Virus record (IMG/VR): IMGVR_UViG_3300030102_003835
Coordinates: 1 to 44,846 of that record
DNA: 44,846 nt
Origin: a virus
Reading direction: 5' to 3' (one strand)
Every line of letters starts with the position of its first letter. Position 1 is the first letter of the stretch. Positions 21,754-31,515 of this stretch are shown piece by piece. The position numbers were made by a program, and so were the translations under genes. The notes under the pieces were generated by a model. That model searched no databases and was not told where the DNA came from. It was given only the letters and a program-made list of their open reading frames with translations.

Positions 21754-22578
21754 ATGGCAAAGAAAAAAGAAACAAAAGTTGAAGTAGCACAACCAGAAGT
21801 TAAAGCTACAAATAAAATGGTTGAAGTAGTTATTGAAAAGCCACAACCTAAAAAACCTGAGTGGGAGGTAAAAGATAGAATTTATTATTTAAAAGGTAGA
21901 AACAAACCATTGTCTCATATGATTAGATCAACTAACATATATTGGTTTGACGAAGAAAAAGGTTTTCAAAGAGAGCTTAAGTATTGTAAAAATCAACAAA
22001 CTTGTTTTGTAGATGAAATGAAAGGTGATCAAAGACTTTCACATATTATATTTAGAAGTGGTTCTTTGTATGTTCCAAAAGAAGAGACAGTTTTGCAAAA
22101 GCTTTTATCTATATACCACCCGCACAAAGATAAAATATTTTACGAACACAAACCTGTTCAAGTTGCAGAAAATCAACTAGACTGGCTAGAGTTTGAAGTG
22201 CAGGCGTTAATGATAGCTAAAGAGATGGATGTTGATATGGCTGAAGCTATTATGAGAGTAGAAAAAGGATCTGAAGTAACTAACTTAAGTTCTAAGGAGC
22301 TTAGAAGAGATTTGTTGCTGTTTGCTAAGAGAAATCCTAAACTGTTCTTAGAACTCACTACAGATGATAATGTGATGCTTAGAAACTTTGGTATTAAAGC
22401 TGTAGAAGCTAATATAATAAAGTTATCAGCTGATCAGCGTTATTTCATGTGGAGCAGTAATGATAGAAAAATTATGACTGTACCATTTGATGAGCACCCA
22501 TATTCTGCTTTAGCTGCTTGGTTTAAAACAGATGAAGGTATGGAGATTTACTCCAACATTGAGAAACGATTAAATTAA
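21754..22578 (+). CDS. Putative structural protein, 274 aa
   Basis: The Lys/Glu-rich start (MAKKKETKVEVAQPEVKATN) leads to a globular region containing WEVKDRIYYLKGRNKPLSHM and WFDEEKGFQRELKY, a helical middle (LDWLEFEVQALMIAKEMDVD) and a C-terminal LSADQRYFMWSSNDRKI. No catalytic motif. It lies alone between two tetraloop hairpins, so its dosage may be set separately from capsid and connector genes. A head-completion or cement role is plausible. Confidence 0.6.
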   Translation: MAKKKETKVEVAQPEVKATNKMVEVVIEKPQPKKPEWEVKDRIYYLKGRNKPLSHMIRSTNIYWFDEEKGFQRELKYCKNQQTCFVDEMKGDQRLSHIIFRSGSLYVPKEETVLQKLLSIYHPHKDKIFYEHKPVQVAENQLDWLEFEVQALMIAKEMDVDMAEAIMRVEKGSEVTNLSSKELRRDLLLFAKRNPKLFLELTTDDNVMLRNFGIKAVEANIIKLSADQRYFMWSSNDRKIMTVPFDEHPYSALAAWFKTDEGMEIYSNIEKRLN

Positions 22579-22589
22579 TCACATAGTAG

Positions 22590-22615
22590 AGCAGCCACTC
22601 TACGGGGTGGTTGCT
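22590..22615 (+). terminator. UACG-tetraloop hairpin after the 274-aa gene
   Basis: 11-bp stem, 22590-22600 (AGCAGCCACTC) with 22605-22615 (GGGTGGTTGCT), two G-U pairs, loop TACG (UNCG class). There is no clean U-run (TAACTATAAAAAT follows), so it may be an attenuator, processing site or mRNA stabiliser more than a full terminator. Confidence 0.7.
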
Positions 22616-22634
22616 TAACTATAAAAATATAATA

Positions 22635-23387
22635 ATGGCAGTAAGTATAGACACGGTATATCAAAAAGTTTTAGCAATAGCTAATAAAGAACAAAGAGGC
22701 TATATTACGCCTATAGAATTTAACTTGTTTGCAGAGCAAGCGCAGCTAGATATATTTGAAAATTATTTTGACGACTTAGATCAAGCGCAGATGACTAAAG
22801 GTGTATCTACAGAATACGGTGATATGGTAGATACGTTAGCCGCTAAAATAGCACCATTTCAACAATTTGATGTAGCTATGTCTGCTATAGCAAACACAAA
22901 CGAAGTAACACTACCAATATCTACAGCTGTGCATAGACTAGGTACAGTTTTTTATGAAGTAAGTTCAGACAACTTTATTGAAGTAGAACGTGTAGAAATC
23001 AACGATCTTCGTATGATGCAGCAAACAGGTTTATTTAAACCTAACGCTAACAGACCAGTATATGTTTACAAGACTAATACTGTACTAAAAATATTTCCTT
23101 CTGCAAATACTCCTAGCTATGCTACTTCTAATATATCGTGTAATTATATAGCTAAACCTACTACACCTTACTGGAATTATGTTGTTGTGCCACAGTCTGC
23201 TGGCGGCAACGAATATCCTTTGCATGATTCAACTAATACTGTAAACTTTGAACTACACCCATCTGAAGAAGATACATTAGTATTTAAAATACTAGAACTT
23301 GCTGGTATATTACTTAACAAACCAGGTTTAGTAGGTATAGCCGCAGGTAAAGATAAAGATAATAGAAACGTACAAGTAGCACAATAA
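22635..23387 (+). CDS. Head-tail connector/ring protein, 250 aa
   Basis: The frame is open to a TTG inside the hairpin, but the ATG at 22635 (MAVSIDTVYQKVLAIANKEQ) follows the normal A/T leader and is chosen. RGYITPIEFNLFAEQAQLDI followed by FENYFDDL is a helical signature found in ring/connector proteins of marine Bacteroidetes phages. The C-terminal half is beta-rich, ending GKDKDNRNVQVAQ. Position between capsid and tail genes agrees. Confidence 0.6.
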   Translation: MAVSIDTVYQKVLAIANKEQRGYITPIEFNLFAEQAQLDIFENYFDDLDQAQMTKGVSTEYGDMVDTLAAKIAPFQQFDVAMSAIANTNEVTLPISTAVHRLGTVFYEVSSDNFIEVERVEINDLRMMQQTGLFKPNANRPVYVYKTNTVLKIFPSANTPSYATSNISCNYIAKPTTPYWNYVVVPQSAGGNEYPLHDSTNTVNFELHPSEEDTLVFKILELAGILLNKPGLVGIAAGKDKDNRNVQVAQ

Positions 23388-23388
23388 T

Positions 23389-24288
23389 ATGGGATTATTT
23401 GAAGGAACAACAGGAAACTATTACGAAGGACCAGATAATAGTTTTAACAGTGGCGATGAAGATTATGGTAATTATCAATTTACTTCATTACAACATATTA
23501 TAAATCAATTTATATTAGCGTACGTTGGTGAAGAAAAATTATTAAGTAAAGTTAGAAGAGCTGACGTAGCGTTTCATGCGCAAAGAGCTTTGCAAGAATT
23601 TAGCTTTGACGTTTTTAAATCTACTAAAGCGCAAGAAATAGAAGTGCCTGCAACTCTGCAAATGGTATTACCACACGATTATGTCAACTATGTTAAGCTT
23701 TCGTTTTCTGACGGCGCTGGTATTAAAAGAATAATACATCCAACTAGACTTAGTAGTAATCCAGACGCTATAACTCAAGGAGCTGATGGTAGCTATACAC
23801 TCAGCACCGATGAAATACAAACATCAGACTCTGACACTTGGACTAAATACAAAGGATCAAGTCCTGCAGAAAATCAAACAGCTAACTATGATTATGACGA
23901 CGATATATACAATGATATTGTTGGTCAACGTTACGGTATAGAGCCAAGCGAAGCTCAAGTAAACGGTAGTTTTTATATTGATGATAAAAAAGGTAAAATA
24001 CATTTTAGCTCTAACTTATCTGGTAAAACAGTTATATTAGATTATATTAGTGATAGTTTAGGAACAGATGCTGAAATGAAAGTACATAAGTTTGCTGAAG
24101 AAGCAATGTACAAAAATATAGCATATGCTATACTAACTACTAGGGCTAATATACCTGAGTTTATAATACAAAGATTTAGACGTGAAGCTTTTGCTACAAA
24201 AAGAACTGCTAAGCTTAGATTATCAAATATTAAGCTACAAGAAATAGTACAACAATTAAGAGGTAAAGCTAAACATATAAAACACTAA
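23389..24288 (+). CDS. Head-tail connector/tail-tubular-like ring protein, 299 aa
   Basis: Starts MGLFEGTTGNYYEGPDNSFN. The helical part QFTSLQHIINQFILAYVGEE, then RRADVAFHAQRALQEFSFDV, resembles connector proteins (P22 gp4 / T7 gp11-like position) of crAss-like phages; a middle beta domain contains VPATLQMVLPHDYVNYVKL and YIDDKKGKIHFSSNL. The last 60 residues are basic (RRFRREAFATKRTAKLRLSN). It begins one base after the previous stop and directly precedes the giant tail protein. Confidence 0.65.
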   Translation: MGLFEGTTGNYYEGPDNSFNSGDEDYGNYQFTSLQHIINQFILAYVGEEKLLSKVRRADVAFHAQRALQEFSFDVFKSTKAQEIEVPATLQMVLPHDYVNYVKLSFSDGAGIKRIIHPTRLSSNPDAITQGADGSYTLSTDEIQTSDSDTWTKYKGSSPAENQTANYDYDDDIYNDIVGQRYGIEPSEAQVNGSFYIDDKKGKIHFSSNLSGKTVILDYISDSLGTDAEMKVHKFAEEAMYKNIAYAILTTRANIPEFIIQRFRREAFATKRTAKLRLSNIKLQEIVQQLRGKAKHIKH

Positions 24289-24291
24289 TAC

Positions 24292-27200
24292 ATGCCTGAA
24301 TTAAATAGAAGTTTTATTAAAGGCAAGATGAATAAAGACCTTGATGAAAGGTTATTGCCGCCTAATGAGTATAGAGATGCTATGAATATTAGTGTTTCAA
24401 CTTCAGAAGATTCTGATGTTGGTGCTATTGAAAATTTATTAAGCACTAAATTTTTAGACAACACTGTATTTAAAAAGCCAAGAAACTACAAAGATGGTAG
24501 TGGAAGCGCAGGTAGATATGTTTTTGAAAACGTTGAGTCTTTATACACAGGCGCTAAAAATATTGATAGAGTAACTTTTGCATATTCACCAGCTCAAGTT
24601 GTAGGTGTTAAAGAAGATACTACTACTGATAGAATTTACTATTTTGTAAAGGATGCTGCTGGTCCTGTAGAAGGCGCCAGCTCAGATGGAACAACTTTTT
24701 ACGCTGGAATAAGATCTGACTGTATATTTGAAGCAACTCCAAGTGAAGCGTTTTATAGGTTGCCTGGTCAGTCTATATTGCCAGTATTTACTGATGTTTA
24801 CGAGGTCAGATTAAGAATAGCTAACTACACTTCTTCTGATACAATAAACGGAGCTAACAATTCTGGCGTTGATTACAATGGTATAGAAATTGGCATGAAG
24901 GTAGATGCTGTAGATGCTAACGGCAATAGTGTTTGGCTTGGTCAATACGATGATGTAGAAGTAACAGGTATAGCGGTCGATGATTTTCAAGACACTCAAT
25001 CTGTAGATGCTTCTAGCACTAATCACGTTCAAATAACTACTAACAAAGCTACGGTTTTAACTAGTGCTCAATTTAATGCTGGTGTAGTTTTAGTTTTTAC
25101 AAAGCCAAAAATATTAAACTTTGAATCAGGAACAGAAGCTTTATATACTGACGCTAACGGCAGTGAGATACTAACGCCAACGCCAACTAATATAATAACA
25201 GCTATAGATATATTTGACGGCATGCTGTTTTTTACTGACGGAAGAAATGAACCTAAAAAAATAAACATTGAAAGATGTTTAAAAGGTACTATAAGCGGAT
25301 CTAATCCAGGTGGTATATTTAATACTACACATTTAATGATTCCAACTTCAAGCGAATCTAGTTTAGATAATAACTTTTGGAACGCTATATATAACGAAAG
25401 CGCTGATGGTAATGCAAACGTAGGCGGTACTGCAGAAAGATATAATACGCCTATGAAACTAGAACATGTTTCAGTAATGAGGCCTGCACCTATTACGCCG
25501 CTTAAAGTGTTAGCTACTGATAACTCTAGAAATACAGACTTTTTATTTGCTTCTACTACTGCTATAACGACTGGTGCTATAAACTTAGGATCTAGTGGAT
25601 TAAACGCTACGGTAGGCAATGAAGTAGCAATTAATACTACTCAAGCTAATGCTTTTGCTATTGGTGATGACGTTTTAGTTACTGACCATGACGATGCAGC
25701 TATATTTCTTAGAGGTACTATAGTTGACTTAACAGGTAATACTTCTTCAGACTCAATAACAGTATCTGTGACTAGCATTGAAGGTACGCTTGATGACGCA
25801 AACGAAGATTATACAATAACTAGAGTTGCTAGTGAAGATGAAAAACTATTTAAAGAAAACTTTGTAAGGTTTGCTTATAGATATGTTTATCCTGACGGTG
25901 AAGTTTCTTCTTTATCACCATTTACAAATCCTGTTTTTTTACCTAGAACATACTCTTATGATTCTAAAGAAGCCTTTAACAAAGGCATGGAAAACAACAT
26001 TTCGTTTTTTAAATTACAAAATTTTGCGCCAGCAAACATGCCGCTAGACGCTGTTAGTGTAGACATACTTTATAAAGAAGATATATCACCTAATATTTAT
26101 TTTGTTAGAAATATAAAAGGAAATAAGCTTTTATCTACAAATGCTTTAGGAAACAACTTAGGATTTAACGATAGTGAATTTGACGCAGAAGGTTTTATTT
26201 GCGAAACTTTACTTTTAGATTCTACTTATGTAGGCTTAGGAGCTAATCAGTGGGTTACTGCTGTTAACAAAGGTAGCATATCTATGGATGCAGAGCAATT
26301 TGGATCTACTATACCTTCTAATCAACTATTAAGAAGTTACGACAACGTTCCAAAAACAGCTAAGTGCCAAGCTATAAGTGCTAATAGGCTGATATACGCA
26401 AACTACACTCAAGCTTATGATTTAACCATAGATGAAGTTAATTCTGACGGTGGTAGAAAAACATTAAGACCAGAAATAAATTTAGCCATAAGAAACTTAG
26501 GTAGCGTTAGCGCTGGCACGCCTAAAGAGTCTATAAAAAGCCAAAGAACTTACCAAGTTGGTGTAGTATATAAAGATTTTTTAGGAAGAGAAACAGCTGT
26601 GTTGATTGATAAAAATAGCTCTTTAACTTCGTCTATAGATTTGTCTGATCAACATTTAAAGCTACAAGCCACTATACTTTCTTTAGCGCCTAACTGGGCC
26701 ACGCATTATAAGTTCTATATTAAAGAAACTTCAAATGAATACTATAATTTAGTTTTACATAGATCTTATAACTTTAACGGCGCCGCAACAAGTTTAGGCG
26801 AAGATGCTGGTGATGTTGATAATAAATTTGTTTATTTAGCTTTTAATTCTTCTGATAGAAACAAAGTGCAAGAAGGAGACTTTTTATCTATCAAAAAAGC
26901 AAGAGACGGTGGGGCTACTACTTACAAAACTGTAGCTAATAAAATAAAAGTTCTTGATATAAAAAATGAAGCGCCAGACGGTACTGATCCAGCAATAAGT
27001 CAAACTGACAAAGAAGGAAAGTTTTTTGTTAAAGTTAAAAATATAACTAATCTTTTGTCAGGAAATAACACAGGAGAACTAAACAATAGTAATAATCCTA
27101 CTGGCACCGCAGCTAGTCCTGCAACAGCAGACGCTGCCATATTTGAAGTGTTACCATCACCTGACAGAGATGTTAACTTATACTACGAAGCTAGTCAATG

Positions 27201-30200
27201 TTATCCTATACAACTTACAGAAGAAACTATACACGAGTGGGTTAATCCAGGTGATGAAGTTTTTGGCTTTGATTATGTGGCTAATGCAGCTAGCTCTGTT
27301 AAGCTTACTTCAGAAAAATACAATACAACTAGTACTAACTACGACACTGCTGCTACTTTATTTGTAAATACTATAACTTTTGATCATGCTAAACAAGCTT
27401 GGGCTTTGACTTTTAAATCTGTTAATGGCGACGCTCCTAATGCGCCAAACGATGCTTTAGGTGGAGCTTTTACTTTTCAAAATGACTCTTATTTAGGAAC
27501 TCTTCATTTTAAACAAAAAGACGGGTCAATCAACGTATCTGAAATACACTTTGAAAATGATACTGGTTCTTACAATAACAGTGCTTCTGGAGCAGATAAT
27601 ACTACAGTATTTATAAAAAAGTTTACACATCCTCAAGGTGCTGGTAATACAGCTGATGCTGCTACAGTTGTTTTACCTTGGTTTAACTGCTATAGCTTTG
27701 GAAACGGAGTAGAATCTGATAGAATACGAGATGATTTTAATGCACCCACTATAGCTAATGGTGTTAAAGCTTCTACTGTATTTGAAAATTATAAAGAAGA
27801 AAAAAGAGAGCATGGATTTATATTTTCTGGAATATACAACTCTACATCAGGAATAAACAGACTGAATCAATTTATACAAGCAGAGCCTATTACAAAAGAT
27901 TTAAATCCAGTGTATGGTAGTATACAAAAAATTGTAGCTAGAGATACTGATATAGTTGCTTTGTGTGAAGATAAAGTATTGAAAGTTTTAGCTAACAAGA
28001 ACGCTTTATTTAACGCTGATGGTAACACAAACGTAACTTCAAACACACAGGTTCTTGGGACAGCAATACCTTTTTCAGGTGAATATGGAGTTTCTAATAA
28101 TCCAGAGTCTGTAGTTGTAAGTGGTTATAGAGTTTATTTTACAGATAAATTTAGAGGTGCAGTTTTAAGACTGTCTAACGATGGGCTAACGCCAATATCT
28201 GAATATGGCATGTCTGATTATTTTAAAGATACGTTAAAAGAAGCTTTAGTTTGTATAGGTAGCTTTAATGATAGACTAGGTGAATATGATTTATCTATAC
28301 ACTCTAATCTTAGCAGAGGTACAACAAGCCTTTCTAATACACAGCCTAACACTAAGACTGTAGACACAATATCGTTTAACGAAAAAGTTAATGGTTGGTC
28401 TAGTTTTAAATCGTATGCTCCTGAAGCTGGCGTTAGCTTAGACGGCGAATATTATACTTTTAAATTTGGTAATATATACGAACACTCAATTGAGTCTTTT
28501 AGAAACTCTTTTTATGGTATTGTCGCTGGTGTTAGATCTAGTGCTTCTGCTGGCGCTACAGTTATACCAGTAAACTCTCCTATAAATCCAAACATAAAAG
28601 CTGGCGATAAAGTGTTTCATTCAAATATCTCAAGCGGTAATAGTTATGTGTCTACTGGAATAATACCAGAAGATACTACTGTGGTTGGTGTAGGTGGAAC
28701 TGTTGCAGAACCTACAATAACAATATCTAACGCTACAACAGGCGTTGTTCCACTAGGTGTTATTGTTACTCATGGTACTTTTTCAAATAGTACCGTTACT
28801 ACTATATTTAACGACTCGCCTAGCTCTGTTAAAAGTTTTCAGTATTTAAAGTATGAAGGCACACAATCAAGAGTATTAAAACCTGACGTTGTAGTTTTAA
28901 ATAGTGCTTCAGCAGTGACTAGCGGCGCAAGCATTACGCTAGCAGAATCAAACGATGCTATAGCGGTAGGTCAAACTGTGTTTTTAACAACAACTGGTGT
29001 TGAAGTAGGTACTGTTCAAGCGATAAGTGGTACGGCTCTAACGTTGACAGCTGCGGTAGCTGCTACAGTAGGATCTGGAGCTAGTTTAACTTTTGCAGAT
29101 CAACAATATTATAACAACTTTTCTAAAAATGGTTGGTTTGCTTCTTCTGTAGAAACAGATTTACAGAGTGGTAAAGTTTTAGAGTTTATAAAAAAAGAAG
29201 GTAAATGGTTTAATTATTTTAAAGGCGTTACATCAAGCTTTACAAATCAAACTTTAGCAGCTGATGCGTCGGGTAATATTGATTCTCAAGAGTTTTCTGT
29301 TCAAGGTATAGCTAGAACTACATCTAGAAGCTTTGCTGGAGACACTACTCCAGGTTCTACATTTAGCGTAAAAGTTGAAATTGTTGATCAACAAGACGTA
29401 AGTGGTCAAGCTAACGTCTACAACATAGATAGTTCTATTTTAATTAATAATCTACAGTCAATTGCTAACAGCAATGATACTGCAACCGGTACAGTAACAT
29501 TTACTCCTTCGCAAAGCCCTACTACAACTATAAATCTATTACCAACAGAAAATAATGGTATTAGCGCGGAAGACTTTTTTGTTACTGGTGGTACGTCAGG
29601 CGATACAAGTGATGCTGCTTCTGGAACAACTTTCACGCATGGAACAAACGGTATTACTCTTAACACTGAAGCTGGTAATAAACCGCTTAAAGCTGTTACT
29701 TTTACTAATTCAACTTCTGCTTATGCGCCTGACAACTTTGTAATAGTAAGTATTGTTTTTGCAGACACTACTGTTGACGCAAACTTATCTTATCAAGTGC
29801 CTATAGCTATGACTTTAAAAAATAGAAGTGACGATGAAGATAGGCCAAACGATAAAACTAATTCTAAAATTAGAGGTATTCACAATGTTAAATGTATACT
29901 ACAGTCTTATAATCATGGTGGTCAAGGTCATTTTTTTGCTGAAACTACAGGTAAAGTAAATGGAGCTGTAACTAGCGACGCTACAGTTGTTTTAGATGAA
30001 CTTCCTGTCGGTACAGGTGTAACTGGCAATACACTTGGCTTTTTTAGCGTAGGAGATACTGTAACAGGCGCTGGCGTTGCGGCTGGAACTACAGTTGCAA
30101 GTATAACTAACGCGACTACGTTTGAACTTTCAGCGGCAACTTCAATAGCTGACAATACAGATCTTTCGTTTAGCGGAATAACAGCTGGTAGCAATTATAC

Positions 30201-30636
30201 TATAAACACAACTCTTAATACTTGGCAGACAGGTGGTACGCAAGACGAAACATTAACTACAGTATCTACTGGTACGCCTTTTATAAACACACAAAATCTT
30301 GTTAACTCATTTAGAATTTCATGTGGAACTAATAGAGGTTTAGCTGTAAACTTTATAAACTCTGGCTATGACAGTATTAGTATATCGCCAGCTAGTCATG
30401 CTCCTTTTATATTTATTAAACAAACTTTATTTCAACAAAACGGAACATCGTTTCCACCAACAAACAATAATCCTCAAGGCTTGACTTTTACCGGTAGTAA
30501 TATTCCAATAACTTTATTTATAGAAGTATTTTTTAATCCACCTCCAGGTTTTGTAGCTGCTCAAGCAACAACAATATACTTTTACGTAAAAGCAACTGGT
30601 GCAAACTCATCTGGAATGACACAACTCTTATCGTAA
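24292..30636 (+). CDS. Giant tail/stabilisation (muzzle-like) protein, 2114 aa
   Basis: The N-terminus MNKDLDERLLPPNEYRDAMN (residues 13-32), then SEDSDVGAIENLLST, is characteristic of tail-stabilisation or muzzle proteins of crAss-like and related podoviruses. Residues 524-545 (FVRFAYRYVYPDGEVSSLSP) are another hallmark. The central part is beta-rich and propeller-like (KIVARDTDIVALCEDKVLKV). From about residue 1410 onwards several Gly/Thr-rich repeat modules of the GDTVTGAGVAAGTTVASI type appear, suggestive of surface-exposed adhesin-like domains. Probably forms the tail nozzle plus a receptor-facing extension. Confidence 0.75.
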   Translation: MPELNRSFIKGKMNKDLDERLLPPNEYRDAMNISVSTSEDSDVGAIENLLSTKFLDNTVFKKPRNYKDGSGSAGRYVFENVESLYTGAKNIDRVTFAYSPAQVVGVKEDTTTDRIYYFVKDAAGPVEGASSDGTTFYAGIRSDCIFEATPSEAFYRLPGQSILPVFTDVYEVRLRIANYTSSDTINGANNSGVDYNGIEIGMKVDAVDANGNSVWLGQYDDVEVTGIAVDDFQDTQSVDASSTNHVQITTNKATVLTSAQFNAGVVLVFTKPKILNFESGTEALYTDANGSEILTPTPTNIITAIDIFDGMLFFTDGRNEPKKINIERCLKGTISGSNPGGIFNTTHLMIPTSSESSLDNNFWNAIYNESADGNANVGGTAERYNTPMKLEHVSVMRPAPITPLKVLATDNSRNTDFLFASTTAITTGAINLGSSGLNATVGNEVAINTTQANAFAIGDDVLVTDHDDAAIFLRGTIVDLTGNTSSDSITVSVTSIEGTLDDANEDYTITRVASEDEKLFKENFVRFAYRYVYPDGEVSSLSPFTNPVFLPRTYSYDSKEAFNKGMENNISFFKLQNFAPANMPLDAVSVDILYKEDISPNIYFVRNIKGNKLLSTNALGNNLGFNDSEFDAEGFICETLLLDSTYVGLGANQWVTAVNKGSISMDAEQFGSTIPSNQLLRSYDNVPKTAKCQAISANRLIYANYTQAYDLTIDEVNSDGGRKTLRPEINLAIRNLGSVSAGTPKESIKSQRTYQVGVVYKDFLGRETAVLIDKNSSLTSSIDLSDQHLKLQATILSLAPNWATHYKFYIKETSNEYYNLVLHRSYNFNGAATSLGEDAGDVDNKFVYLAFNSSDRNKVQEGDFLSIKKARDGGATTYKTVANKIKVLDIKNEAPDGTDPAISQTDKEGKFFVKVKNITNLLSGNNTGELNNSNNPTGTAASPATADAAIFEVLPSPDRDVNLYYEASQCYPIQLTEETIHEWVNPGDEVFGFDYVANAASSVKLTSEKYNTTSTNYDTAATLFVNTITFDHAKQAWALTFKSVNGDAPNAPNDALGGAFTFQNDSYLGTLHFKQKDGSINVSEIHFENDTGSYNNSASGADNTTVFIKKFTHPQGAGNTADAATVVLPWFNCYSFGNGVESDRIRDDFNAPTIANGVKASTVFENYKEEKREHGFIFSGIYNSTSGINRLNQFIQAEPITKDLNPVYGSIQKIVARDTDIVALCEDKVLKVLANKNALFNADGNTNVTSNTQVLGTAIPFSGEYGVSNNPESVVVSGYRVYFTDKFRGAVLRLSNDGLTPISEYGMSDYFKDTLKEALVCIGSFNDRLGEYDLSIHSNLSRGTTSLSNTQPNTKTVDTISFNEKVNGWSSFKSYAPEAGVSLDGEYYTFKFGNIYEHSIESFRNSFYGIVAGVRSSASAGATVIPVNSPINPNIKAGDKVFHSNISSGNSYVSTGIIPEDTTVVGVGGTVAEPTITISNATTGVVPLGVIVTHGTFSNSTVTTIFNDSPSSVKSFQYLKYEGTQSRVLKPDVVVLNSASAVTSGASITLAESNDAIAVGQTVFLTTTGVEVGTVQAISGTALTLTAAVAATVGSGASLTFADQQYYNNFSKNGWFASSVETDLQSGKVLEFIKKEGKWFNYFKGVTSSFTNQTLAADASGNIDSQEFSVQGIARTTSRSFAGDTTPGSTFSVKVEIVDQQDVSGQANVYNIDSSILINNLQSIANSNDTATGTVTFTPSQSPTTTINLLPTENNGISAEDFFVTGGTSGDTSDAASGTTFTHGTNGITLNTEAGNKPLKAVTFTNSTSAYAPDNFVIVSIVFADTTVDANLSYQVPIAMTLKNRSDDEDRPNDKTNSKIRGIHNVKCILQSYNHGGQGHFFAETTGKVNGAVTSDATVVLDELPVGTGVTGNTLGFFSVGDTVTGAGVAAGTTVASITNATTFELSAATSIADNTDLSFSGITAGSNYTINTTLNTWQTGGTQDETLTTVSTGTPFINTQNLVNSFRISCGTNRGLAVNFINSGYDSISISPASHAPFIFIKQTLFQQNGTSFPPTNNNPQGLTFTGSNIPITLFIEVFFNPPPGFVAAQATTIYFYVKATGANSSGMTQLLS

Positions 30637-31010
30637 TGGCAGTAATAGAAGTAACATATAATTTTACAACACAGATAAATAGATCTGTTCAAATAGGTGA
30701 CACACTGTATTACGCTTCAGCTAGTGTAACTACACATCCGGTAGACACTGTACTAACGTATAACGATATTGTAAAAGCTGGACCTATAAAAACTATAACA
30801 AGAACAGCTAGCGGAGGATCTATAGTTGTTAATCAAGACTCTTTAGTTGCTATGGCTGCAGTAGGAGACTTTATATTTTTTAGTAAAGAAGCGGCTACAA
30901 ACAACTCTCACATGCTGGGATATTTTGCAGAAATAAAACTAGAGAACAATAGTAATAAAAAAATAGAACTATTTAACATAGCTACAGACGTATTTGAAAG
31001 TAGCAAATAA
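30636..31010 (+). CDS. Small structural protein, 124 aa
   Basis: Overlaps the giant tail gene by one base (TAATG). Beta-rich, starting MAVIEVTYNFTTQINRSVQI; the C-terminal HMLGYFAEIKLENNSNKKIE, then LFNIATDVFESSK, is a sequence type common in small tail-associated proteins of marine phages. Function unknown; probably a tail accessory or assembly factor. Confidence 0.6.
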   Translation: MAVIEVTYNFTTQINRSVQIGDTLYYASASVTTHPVDTVLTYNDIVKAGPIKTITRTASGGSIVVNQDSLVAMAAVGDFIFFSKEAATNNSHMLGYFAEIKLENNSNKKIELFNIATDVFESSK

Positions 31011-31040
31011 GTGTAATAGTAAACATATAAATTTAATTAA

Positions 31041-31514
31041 ATGAGTGAATTACAGAAAACTGAGCGTACGCTAGCTATGCGAAGTAAAATACAAAAGCTT
31101 GAAGAAGACTTATTGTCTGCAGCCAACGATAGTAATATTGTAGCTGGCGATAACAACGGTCTTGGTAATAAGCTAGCGCCACTAGAGCACACTTTTGCAG
31201 ATGGTGTGTATGTTAGACAAATGTATATGCCTAAAGACACTGCTGTTGTAGGCAAGATACATAAAAGAGAACATGTTTGGTTTTTACTGCAAGGTTGTAT
31301 TAGTGTGGCTACAGAAGATAAAACAGAAGAGTACGAAGCTCCTTGCTACGTAGTTTCGCCTGGCGGTAGTAAAAGAGTTATATTAGCTCTTGAAGATACT
31401 ATATTTATTAATATACATCCAAATCCTAGTAATACTCAAGACTTAATAGAGCTCGAAAAATATAACGTAGCTAAAGACTACGAAGAGTACGAACAATACA
31501 TTAAAAAACAATAA
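31041..31514 (+). CDS. Cupin-fold protein, 157 aa
   Basis: After an N-terminal helical segment (residues 1-45) comes a single cupin barrel: KIHKREHVWFLLQGCISVAT corresponds to cupin motif 1 with two His and a Gly, and EAPCYVVSPGGSKRVILALE plus TIFINIH to motif 2 with the third His. The C-terminal 25 residues are acidic and helical (DYEEYEQYIKK). Metal binding is likely, but the reaction is unknown. Such cupins recur beside tail genes in marine phages and may modify or bind glycans. Confidence 0.7.
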   Translation: MSELQKTERTLAMRSKIQKLEEDLLSAANDSNIVAGDNNGLGNKLAPLEHTFADGVYVRQMYMPKDTAVVGKIHKREHVWFLLQGCISVATEDKTEEYEAPCYVVSPGGSKRVILALEDTIFINIHPNPSNTQDLIELEKYNVAKDYEEYEQYIKKQ

Positions 31515-31515
31515 T

